64,000 nucleotides of DNA, from contig CP137671.1 of assembly GCA_037976565.1 (NCBI GenBank), forward strand, positions 26,049,813 through 26,113,812, in the 5' to 3' direction. The number at the start of each line of letters is the position of its first letter. Within the stretch, counting starts at the first letter, position 1. This document shows, one piece after another, positions 10,566-22,500 of this stretch. The notes under the pieces are model-generated. The model saw only the letters and a list, made by a program, of their open reading frames with translations. It did not search any database and was not told the DNA's origin. The DNA is from Mesocentrotus franciscanus. Taxonomy: Eukaryota > Echinodermata > Echinoidea > Camarodonta > Strongylocentrotidae. A program made the position numbers and the translations under genes.

Positions 10566-13500
10566 GTACGTTAAGTTTTCACAATTAGAGATTTAAGGGT
10601 TATAGGGTCGGGTAGAAATGGAAACGAGAAACGGTTGTAGGGATGTAATCAACAAACGAATGGAAGACCAATAATCACTTCGAACTATACCTGACGTTTT
10701 AAGAAATTGTCTCCGGTTCCAGCTATGATACTGGCCAATGGTTTAACCACGATATCATGAAGATTGACCAGCAGATTCTACCAAAACTTTTTTTATTCTC
10801 TCAACAAAAGTTCCTCCTCGGTATTGGTTATCTAATGAATATAAATTGCAAAATCTATCTAAGAGATAATAAATCTTTTAAATTGCTCCGGGCTTTCTTT
10901 CATTAAAAGTACGTTTGCAATTGGGTTTTAGGGCAAGATACGGGGTAAAGGGTTAGTGTTGGGCATAGTATTGGGCATAGTGTTGGGTATAGTGTTGAAG
11001 TTAAAAATACGGTTAGTGTAGGAGATTCACGCAGATAAATTATCGCAGGAGCATGACTCGTATAACCAATGCGGAAATGGGTGATTGGACATTGTCAAGT
11101 TTAATTTATTGGTCATGAGAAGACATAAGACAGAATATTGGAACCTGTCAAGACAAATTCACTTAGGAAGAAAAATAATACGAAATCTGTGTTTATAAAG
11201 ACAAGAAGACAAAATAATTCTTATGTTTTTCCGACCTGAAATTGATGAAATCCTTGATTTTGTTATTGTATTTTTTTTTCCAAATTAAATAAATTGTCAG
11301 TCTCTATGACAATAAATGCCCGTTTTTTAGTTGCCAGGAGCTTTTCAAAATAAAAATAATGAAAAGAACATTAACAAACTATCATCATTTCAGACTATAT
11401 TACTTTCCATTTTCAATGCAGTGTCAGCCACTTGGGGGGCAAACTGGCATCAATGCTCAAACAGAATGATCGTAACAGCAGCACCCCTATTCTGAACACT
11501 GAGGTCGCTTGTGTTGAGATCGCCTGTCTCTGCCGTTACCTCGGACACTTCCCCTTCTCTGATGCCTTTGAAGACATCGTACCACCAGACAAGGATGGCA
11601 AGAAATGGAAAGTGAGTTGAATCAATTACAGGCACGATGGCTCAGTGGTAGAGCAGTGGTCTCGTAACTGGGAAGTCCCGCGTTCGAAACCAAATCGATG
11701 AACCAGTGCCCTTTAGTAAGGCTTTAATCCTCATTACCAAGTCACTCAGAGAGGTTTTGGCCGTCGGTCCCCTTGTTGATTGTTAACAAGCATACACATG
11801 CTTTCTTAGCACTCAGGTCAAACAAACCAAACATTCATATTTAGAGGCGACTATCCATCTTTGTTATTAGGAGCAAATGCATATCAGTCGAAGTTGCACA
11901 TGTCATAGGATTAATCCGTTCATGGGTTTCACAGTTTATTCAGGGTCAGCATTTCAGGGGACGGGGGGTTATATTTTATTGTTTTGTATTCATTATATTA
12001 TGTACACACAGTATAGAATATTATTATCTATATAAGCATAATAAGGCTTCCAAGTAGTACAATAAATCAGTATATTTAATATCTTTAGCGCAGTACCCGG
12101 ATGACAGATCAATATTTTTTTTCGTATCGGTCCGTCATCCGGGAACTTCAACTGTCGATACAATATTGATTATCTAAAATCAACAACACCATCACTGGTA
12201 CCCGGTCACTGTACCCAATGTGCAAAACTGGTGTCCCTTCTGACAAAAATATTATTATTATTAGATAATAATAATAATAATATGTATGGTTTTGTTTTCG
12301 TGTCATACAAGAATATATCGCTCAAGCTATGATGATGCAATGTGAGTATTGAAAAGCGTGTTACTGGCCGGCAATATTTCATAAGGAATGGCTGGATGAA
12401 ATACATCATAAAATTATAAATTAAGTCAAAACATAAGAAGAAACACAAAAATCCTAATTCATCAGCAAGTTGGTCTGTTCGTTATATTTATATCACATTT
12501 GTATCTTCAAGACAATATAAGATTTTGCTACAGAAAGTGTCAAAATAGTGCTCGTTCACTCACAAAATTTACGCATTGAAAATTGATATTTGGGCAGGGA
12601 TACCACCCTCTTTGCAAACTATTCTTCCCTTAATACGATGGAAAAGACTTTCGAAATATCAATTCAAGTTCGTATTACATAAAACGTCAATATAATGTTC
12701 GCCCATTTTGATATGTGATGGGCAAGGCTATTGCAATTGCCTTAAGTTGACTTTTCGAAAGTCTTTGCGATCCGGTGTTCGTTATTCCCATGCATATATG
12801 TGTTTAGTAATAACTCAAGTCTATCATTATCTACATGTTCTTTGCAGCATGAGAAGCAGTCGGTCATCATGCTCAAATATCTCATCAAGCATAACAGCCT
12901 AGAGAAGAAGCTCGAAGAACACAATATCTACGCCAAAGATATCGACTTCATCTGTCAGCTTATTCTGGGTGTCAAAAAGGATGAAGAAATGGTATAAATG
13001 AGACAATCAATCAAGAGAGAGAGAGAGAATGGGGGGGGGGGCAGGAGCGGTTCGAGTTGTCTGATTTCCTCTTATCAAAGTCGTGTGATTACAGTTGGCA
13101 TACTTGTGTTGGTTTAGTATAGATTTGAGGACAATTTTTACTCGGAAATTTCATTATTTTTGAGGACTTTGCATGTGCGTGGGTATGTGAGTGGGTATGT
13201 GTATGTGTGTTTAGTTGAAGAAATTCTACTAAAAAGGGAATTGAGTAAAACAATAAAAATGTATTCATGAACAGCGAAAGAAATTGCAGGGTAATGTCAT
13301 ATGAAATTGGAGCCAACAAAACAAGAAATCATAAGGTTTTTTAAATATCTTTTCTCTCCTCCCACATACACCCTTTCTCCATACCCGTCTACATGTACAT
13401 CTCTTTCCCACACTCTGTCTATCTCTCTCTGTCTCTTTCTCTTACATACTCGGTCTGTCTGTCTCTCTCTCTGCCTTTCTCCGTCTGTCTGTCTCTCTCT

Positions 13501-16500
13501 TTCTCTGAGTCTCTGCCTGCCTCCGTAACCTTCTCTCACAATATCCTTAAAAACGCATCAGCTTCGTGAGAACAAGTTCTGCCTGTATCAGATAGTGAAC
13601 AACAGTGTAAACAGGGTGGACGTGGACAAATGGGACTATTTGGCTCAGGACACCCATTACCTAGGCATGAATTCTGCATTCGACTTCAATCGTATTCTGC
13701 CCTTCGTGAAGGTTCTCGATGTGAAGCGAGGCAGTAAGACCAGTGGAGAACTCTGCTTTAGAGACAAGGTATACACTCAAATAAGAATACAGGTTTAAAT
13801 CTGCACCCAAAACCATGGAAACGGTATAAATAGCAGAACCTTGAAAATAGGATGCAAGCCCGAGTTTCAAAAACGTATGAGTTTGCACCCGAGACGAAGC
13901 ATGACTACGAAGTCCGCAACATCAAACCATAAGAGATTAAAATGTTCACCATATAAAGATTGTTAGATGCAAGAAGTGAATCTGAACCCTCAAGAGTGCT
14001 GCCTATTGTGCCATTTTAGGTTTATTATCATGACTATGGGTTATTCTCTAACAAGCATCAAATACGTGTAAAGGCTAAAGCTAGGGGTATCCCTATTACC
14101 GAATCAAGCCCTGTACCAGACCTCACTGTACAAAAACCTAACCATAACAATATTACTACATTGCGTTACTTAGTATTCGAAGTATGGTTAATTAAATAAA
14201 TTTATATTGTCCTTCTTTTGAAATGAATTTGTATCTTCATTGTTTTAGGTAGCGAGTGATCTGAACCATATGTTTCTCACAAGACGCCGTCTTCACTATA
14301 CATCTTACCAGCATAGGGTCAGCAAGATCATCACCAACATGTAATCAGATAAAAATTGTTTTTCACTTGATTTGATTTGAATAAATTACGCATAATACCC
14401 GGGAGAGGTATACGCAATTGTTTCCATTGAAGCTAAACATGTACATGCACTCTATATACAAAAACACAGCATTGATACATATAATTTGAGTTCCTGAGGA
14501 TGATGGAGACATATGGACAATAATTCGATCTCGCAATGACTCTAAGTGAAATTTTCTTTCTTGCACGATATGTATATTTTTATAAACGACTTGCAACGAA
14601 CAGTCACGTGTCACGTATCACGTGTCACGTTCACGTTTTGCGCTGTTTCGTAAAATAGGTGACTCTAATTTACGAAGTGTAGGGCCTACCATTCGTTGTT
14701 TTCCACGCCGGTAAAACACGAATGATCACGTCTACCAAAACGTGACGTGAGTGTTTAATCAATATTTTTAAAATTACTAAGACTAGTCATGACGTCACCG
14801 TAATATGCAAAGAGATTCGGTTGAGCACTAAATTGAGGAAAATGACGATTGTATGAACTGCAACTTTGAAGTTGTTCAATTTCAAAAACAATGAAGCATT
14901 TTTCTTTTAAGTGAATTTCTATTGTAATAGAAGTTTGTCAAGTACATCTCAGTGAAACAGAAGATCTTCAGGCAAACATCAACATCGAAGTGATACCATA
15001 CCATATCAAAAAGTAAGTAAAGATCCATTTTGTGTTAATATCTCTGAAATGATTGTGATGTGTTCGTCGTTGCAGTTAGGGGCTCTCCGCATTGTCACAA
15101 CGTATTACCCTATCCCACCCCCTTTTCTTTTGTCTAATCAAGGAATATTAACTGATTGAATGGACTATAATTTGTGTCGTCGACGGTAATATTTTTAGAA
15201 ACAATCAGAAGTTTACCGTAGATTATTTAATTTGAGCACGTCTCGTACTTTTAAAGTTCAGTTTATAGCATGATTATCGATAACAATCAGTGGTAGATGT
15301 GGACCTGTTACAGAGACGGCGCAAATGGCTCATTGCTAGTCCAAGCCTCTGATATCTTGTCGAGCGGATTATGATTTTCATTTCGCCGATGCTATCCGGC
15401 TGTAACAACCACCAAAAACGGTGACTGCGTTTCCTGAGCTGGCGCGGCTACACTTTAGTGTTAGTGTTAGATCTAGAATGTAGGCTAGTATAGTCTAGAT
15501 CTATTAAAGTCTAAACAGCATTTATTCCCGTATCTATAATGGAATCATGTACCTTGAATTTTGCTATATAAATGTACATTCTAATTTTAAAAAGACTAAA
15601 TAAATGCCTGGTTTAGGAAGATCAATGGGCGCTTGTTCAGAATCATATCCCTACTTTGACCCCGTAACTACGGCATAAAGATACGCTACTAAAACAGACC
15701 TAAAAATCAAGTAAATATTTATCTTTTCTTCAAATAACGGACATGATTTATAATTCGCTATGTTTCTTACCTGTTTCGTGTCAATTTTCTTATCTTTTTG
15801 GGAGTATTTTCCTAATAAAGAAGACTTATACACTTTCTCACGGCAAACTGCTGCACAATACAAATTGTATACCGTACCGACCGACGGCGCGCATCCCACC
15901 GTCGGTCGGTACGGTATGCAATTTGTATTGTGCAGCAGTTTGCCGTGAAAGTGTATATTATAAGCCTCCATTTTTAGGAAAAATACTCCCAAAATAAGAA
16001 AATTGACACGAAACAGGTAAGAAACTAAACGACTTTAAATCATGTCCATTATTTGAAGAAAGATAAATATTTACTTGATGTTTAGGTCTGTTTTAGTAGC
16101 CTATCTCTACGCCGGAGTTACGGGGTCGAAGTACGGATATGCTTCTGAACAAGCGCCGATCAATGTGGAAGTAGACCCTATTAACCAATGCCCCAATGGC
16201 AATGTCGATTTTAAAAAATTAAAGATTTGGCATTGCCACGGACCTAGTCACCTATGAGTATGATGGGCAATTATACTAGCTTGTGTTATGCCATGGCAAA
16301 GACTATGCTCTACTAGTTACGTGGCATTATGATTATGTGATCCAAGTCCAGATTCAGCTCGGTGCGGATGTAGGCTAGATCTACCAACAACAACAACAAC
16401 AACAAAGGTGTCTCTTCCTAGCTTCCTAATCTTACCCCCCCCCATTTTCCTTGATTGTGCCTTGTTTGAAATATTGAGAGGAAAAAGGCATGTTTAGAGC

Positions 16501-19500
16501 GAAAAAAAGGTTTATATTATTATTTGCGTATTACTAATGTCTAAATTCCTATTTTGTTAACATTGTATTTTCAGGACAATATGCCACCCCATTTTTTATT
16601 TTGTTGTTGTTGAGAATTCAGAATCTAACCCTACATATGACAAGGGTTTTTCTTAATCTAAAGAACATGAACAAATTTATAAACTGATAATTAATGCATG
16701 CATTTGATACCAGCACGAACCTTACTAAGTTTCTATTGTCTTTTAATTGTAGATTCTGTGGAACCAAGAAGCAGATAATGACCACAGAAGTGCATAAAAG
16801 AGCACCAGGACCCGATCATCAAATGTTATGGTGTAGATCTACTCAGGAACAGGATCGACACCTAAGTTGAACTCTGGCAAGGTATGTTTGTATGAAGTTC
16901 GAAAATATTCAGGCTGTATTTATAATCTAAGCCCACGCGAACATCGCACTCATCTTGGACTAATGATATTTTGGGGGAACTTTCATCTGATGTTGCATTA
17001 AATCTTGTAATTCTCATTTATTCTCTAGCTTTATTTAGGTGACAAACTACGGTGCTGCTAAATAAACAAATCAGGATATTCACTCAGCATGATATTAAAA
17101 GACTTAGGCCTACTCAAAGGCATTGTTTTCCTCAATATTACATTATATCTATCAAACTTGTTCTCACAAAATTTAGCAACTGAAGTTCAGTAGATAAACC
17201 TATGTTTACAAACAACTTATAATTAATAGACTTCTACCTCTACATGTACTGCCTGTTATTGTATGTAGCAAATGTTTAATAATAATAATAATTTAAGAAA
17301 AACAATTTTGAAAGTTACTTGTGAAAGAATTTGAAATAAATTATAAGATTTTACTCTACTCTTCAAAAAAGCCCTATCAGATAGACATAAGTCTATCATT
17401 TTTAAATAAATCTAAAATGTAAGACCTAATAGTGGGTAGGTACTATTTTTTAAATCTAATGTAGCGCAGCTAGTTTTAATCTTATTTGCTTTCTCCTCTC
17501 TTTTGGTTTTATTATGCAGGTTGTCCCATGCAGAAGGTTTGATACCCAGGCTTTTTTCGCACAAGTCCCTAGTCCACCCTCATCTTGGGAACTGTTCCAG
17601 CGTCTGGGATCCCTAACACATCTCACATGTCCAGGATCTTGACAAGATCCAGCGCCGGGGCACATGCTATGTCACAATGGGGACTACAAGAGAACCAGCA
17701 GCGTGACTGAGATGACGACGTTTTAGTGGCCTACTCTATCTACAAGGCACTCTGCAAGTAGACTGGGAATGGTGCACAAGATAGTCAATGGTCTCTCTGC
17801 CAAAGCCCTATTTTCCTTCAACAGATCACGATCATGGAAGAACCATGACATGACCCTCCAGTTGCACCAAGCCAGAAGCGACATAGAAAAGTTTGAATTT
17901 GACTAACACTCTGTCCCAAAGTTAATGGAACTGACTTCCAGGAAATGTAGTGCATGCTGACAGTCCAGAGAACTGCCAGGGACTACTCCTGAGGCATCTT
18001 ATTCCCTTATCCCACTAAAAAAAAATCATCTGTCTTCCTCACACCACCTGTAGTCTTTAGTACTGACTAGTTCATCTTTCGGATAGGCTACATAGCCCTT
18101 TGAAGATTACCAGAACTTTGAAGAAAAAGAAGAAGAAGAAGAAGAAGAAGAAGAAGAAGAAGAAGGAGAAGAAGAGAAGATATAGCGAAAATCATGACAT
18201 AAATTATTTGTTCTTTTAAATGCGTGTACATGTAACATAGCTTTTTGATTAATTCAAGTTCTGACAAATATATTAGGGATGCTGAACTGGATACTAAATT
18301 GAGGGGGGGGGGAATAAAATGATATAGGAGTAGTACAATAGTAGTGCTTTAAAATATTAATAATAATAATAACAATAATAATAATAGTACTAATAATGAC
18401 AATGATCTTCTTCGTCTTCTTGATTTCTTCCAGGTTGGAGAACTGCGGAGTTGTATCCTTCGCAGATTGGGTCAATTGGATTGGATTACTATCCAATAAT
18501 AACAATAATAATAATGATAATAGTAGTAATAAAAACAATAATGTCCAATGTAAAAAAAAATAGTAATCATAGAACTCAGTATGTACCTGTGCCTCACATA
18601 GTAATATAGCATGTTGATAATTGAATAAATCGTATGGATTTTATTTTAAAATATATAATTTTCTAAATTTATAGTAAAATTTTACAACTGAAAAATTTGA
18701 ATTCAAGAGACAGCAGCCCCCCCCCCAATTTATTTGTTACCTTTCTTTTGTTGATATATATGTCATGTTGCATTTAGAAAGATCATTATAGAAACACTTA
18801 TGTTGATCAATGAGTTATAAATGTTAATAAAATTAGTTAATACTTCTTACTTCTTTTCTTTTCATTTTCTTATTATGTGAAAGATATGTGATGATGCTGG
18901 TGATTATGATGATGTAGGCACTCTGTAATGATAATGCTGTATGACTGAGTTATGATGGGGCTGATGCAGTCTTGTGTATAAAATTGAGTAATTGGTGTTC
19001 GACCTTGTGATTTCTTTTAGATCTGGCATCAGCGAGATAGATTTAATCATCCATCCTCATAGGCGGAAATAAGAGAGTGGGCAAGGCTAAAGTATAAATG
19101 CAGTATAAAAATGGTTTACAATAGAGAGGGAGAGGGCCGGGGAGGGGTTAAATAATAAGTCAGTGCCAAAATGACAACATGGTAATTGTGGTGGTGGTTG
19201 GGGGTGAGGGGTGAAAGAGGGACGGTAATGGGGTCTATGGAAATGTCAGTATTGGAAGGAGGTCCTGGATTGAAAATGTTACTGTCCGGGGTGGGGGAGG
19301 GGCGGGGGGAGGGCAAATGTCAAACAATCTGTGGCGACGAATCGAAAATGAAAAGAAAGAGGCAAAATTGAAATTTCATTGGGGAGGGGGCACAATATGA
19401 AAGATCATTGAAGGCGAGACGAGAATGATTAATTATTTGGGCTCTAAAAATATGAAAATAGCATTTGCTAAGTGGGCTAAATGATCTGTGCCGCATTTTG

Positions 19501-22500
19501 ATTGATAATCATTGATTGAAAAAAGGTGAAATTGGGTCATTATATTTGCTTTACTGAACTGATTTTTGTTAATGTACTTAATTTCAACCAAGCCAAATGG
19601 GCGTCTCATTCATTTTTAATCGCATTATTTAATCATTAATGATTAGCTAAATTCTGGCCTGAAGCAGCGTTTTTGCCGTTAGTCTCTTCTAGATGATGTG
19701 CATTATTTTTTTAAACGCCAGCGTCAATTTACGTGAGCTTTCGTAGATTGCATATAGCAAATCAACAAATTGTTGGGTCACGTAACCCAACACTTTGTAG
19801 ATTTGGGTGACCTGTTTCACGAAAGGGCGCAAGACGTGTACGTGATACGTGATACGTGACTGTTCGTTGCAAGCCTTTATAAACCTATAAACAAATATTG
19901 GGAAACTCAAGTTTAAGTTTTTGTTAATGTTATTTTTTATAATGAATCCATTACCATAATGAGCTGTACATCAATATAAGGGACAGGGTCAACAGAGAAA
20001 AGTTGCAAAATGCACTGGTAAGCACTGGTGTTATTATTTAAATGACTGTGGGGCTATTGTTCCAAACTGGTCATCCATGAATGCAAAATTGTAAAGAAAC
20101 TGAAAATTAAATTATTGCACTATGGTGACATGTTTGGTAAGATTCGCTACTTTGGGGTAAAGCAGCTCTACATTAATTCACAAAAATCCCACTGTCTTAT
20201 GTCACAGGAGGATTGGTGTTCTGCATAACAATACCAGTGCGTACCTGTGCATTTTGCAACCTTTCTCTGTTGACCCTGGCCCTTTTTCTAATGTACTGCT
20301 CATTCCACGCGTGGAAAATCACAACAAAGATGGTATCAATATAAAGAGGAACAAGTTTTTCCCCCTACGTACCACTCCCTATTCTTCTTTCTGCTGTTGT
20401 TGTTGCTCCTCTTACATGAGGTCTTGCTTGACGCGGCGAAGCTTTTAAAAACAGGTCAACGTTGAACTTCATTTGAAAGAACTGTGGTCCCATTTATTTA
20501 CGACAACAACATTTAATGAATTAAGTGAAGAAGTAAGTCATATTTGGGTTGATAACAAATGGCCTTTTTGAGGAGTGGCATATGGATGAAGATTTGAATT
20601 TAGAATAAACACATTATCATACTTTTCGGGGAAAGTTTTATGTCTTACAGAGTACATACCAATGAGATTATTGAATGTAATCAAACGTATAAAGGCAAGA
20701 TTTTCACTTGTTTAAAGAGGGGTATACTTGGACTAGGACTTTGACTTAAAGCTCATATTCTAGGACAATAAATGTCCATTAATTTGGTACCTACGGCAAG
20801 CCTATGTTATTTCGAAGTTGTTCATTTTCATTGCATATCACAAAAATCTTCTAGCTACTGGATATCCTCAATTGAAATGTCGAAATATAGCCTCCTCTCT
20901 TTGCCTAGAAAGTCAGTCACGGAGCTGGTCCACTATTTGTGACGTCACGCCCGGGACGAGTATATTCACGTACCCGGATGTTCCATAGAAAAACATGGGC
21001 AGAGAGATACGAATTTCTGCTATTTAGTTTCAAAGTTTAGTTTCATAACTCTATGTAGAATTCTTCACCTTCCCCTAATATTTCATAGTACTAATATCAA
21101 TTCCCTTTTTCAGAATTATGACATAAACAAGCCAACGATGTGCTATATTAGTCGATATTTTCACCATGTGATTTTGTTTGAGTGTGTTGAATTTGGTGAG
21201 ATTGTTTTCGTATGCTCGGTAAAGTAGATACGGTCGTTTGGCTTCGTTCGAGTCTTTCTCGCGTTCGGTCTAGCTCGCTTTATACATATACACTTTCGAT
21301 TCACGTACGGTACATTATATAATTATATCAATTGATAATGGCTGGAGAGTTTGACCAGAACGAATTTTGTATGGATTTTGAAGAGTTTATGGAGAAAGAT
21401 GATGAAAGTAATGAAGGAAAAAGGGACGATATAGTGCAGACGAGGATGATGGAAGTTGGGAGGACGCAGGTACAAGTGGGGGAGAAGACGATAGAGAAGT
21501 CGGAGAGCAAGGAGATGTCGACGTTCCTGCAGCCGGGGCCGGGGAGTAGCGGCAGTAGCACGAAGATTTCTGTCTCTTTCGTTCGTTAGCCTCTGATTTG
21601 GGTAGGGTCGGCTCCTCTCTTTAGAGACAGAAGCCGACCATAGTGACTGCATTGCAAACTACTGCTCGCGTCCGAGCAGTAAACTTATGCCCAAAATACT
21701 ACATTTTACCCGATGCATATCCGATGCATTTATTATTGTAAATTAGGCCTAGGCTAAACTACATCGGTTCCACTTACCAGATTGACTGTATGATGCGTTT
21801 AAGGGTCTTTTTCCGGATTTTCATCACCGAAATTGAGCTCCATGTTGAAATTCTTGCAGCCGTATTTTAAACTGTTACTGCGCATGGAGGAAGATGACGT
21901 CATCCATTGACAGTAACAGTTTAAAATACGGCTGCAAGAATTTCAACACGGAACTCAGTTTCGGCGATGTACGTTCAACAAGCCGCCTAGAGCAGCGGCC
22001 GTATCACTTGCGGATGAATATCGTTCATAGACGTCGTCCGCTAAAAGAGGAAGCTTGATCTCGTTCAAGTGTGATATATATATATTTAAAACAAATATTA
22101 ACTGGTTCTGTATCCTTTTTGAGGCAGTCAAACACATCCATGATAACTACAGTCACAGTTCTAGGCCTATTCGTTTCACAAAACTGCTCCTGTACCTTAT
22201 CTGATGACAAGATAATGTATATGTACACCCGCCTATTCTACCTGCATATGATTTAACCTTATTTTCCAAGCAGTAAACCCGTCTTAAAACTCTACCAAAA
22301 AGGATAATGTGAGGATATAAAAGAAATCAGCAACTGGAAAACGTTGCTTAGTTATTCTTCATTCAAATAAAAACAGAAAATCTATCAAATAAACTCGTTA
22401 ACAAGAAAAATTCTAAGCTCTAACAGGATAGCATTTACGTGGGCATATCATTGGTATTCACTCTCACTCAGCCCATGATCCCCGGTCGTGACGTCAAGAA

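Larger units (their letters stand above)
14588..19875. mobile_element. 5.3-kb non-autonomous element with about 110-bp TIRs and 9-bp target duplication
   Basis: The ends are 'gacttgcaacgaacag' and, reversed, 'ggcttgcaacgaacag', followed by cacgt-rich repeats and matching sequence for about 110 bp. 'tttataaac' flanks it on both sides (14579-14587 and 19876-19884). Nine-base duplications and long TIRs point to the Mutator (MULE) superfamily. Inside are a hairpin element, a LINE end and simple repeats, but no transposase that I can recognise, so it would need one in trans. It sits wholly inside the last visible SAMHD1-like intron. Confidence 0.8.

Noticed and set aside
11628..11700. tRNA gene
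   Set aside because: A and B boxes are present, but the sequence does not close as an acceptor stem and runs on into a SINE body.
13297..13539. Arg/Glu-rich protein on the minus strand
   Set aside because: It is the translation of the CT-rich intron tract.
15651..15997. Genes on both strands with near-identical peptides
   Set aside because: They are mirror frames produced by the 530-bp palindrome, with no coding bias.
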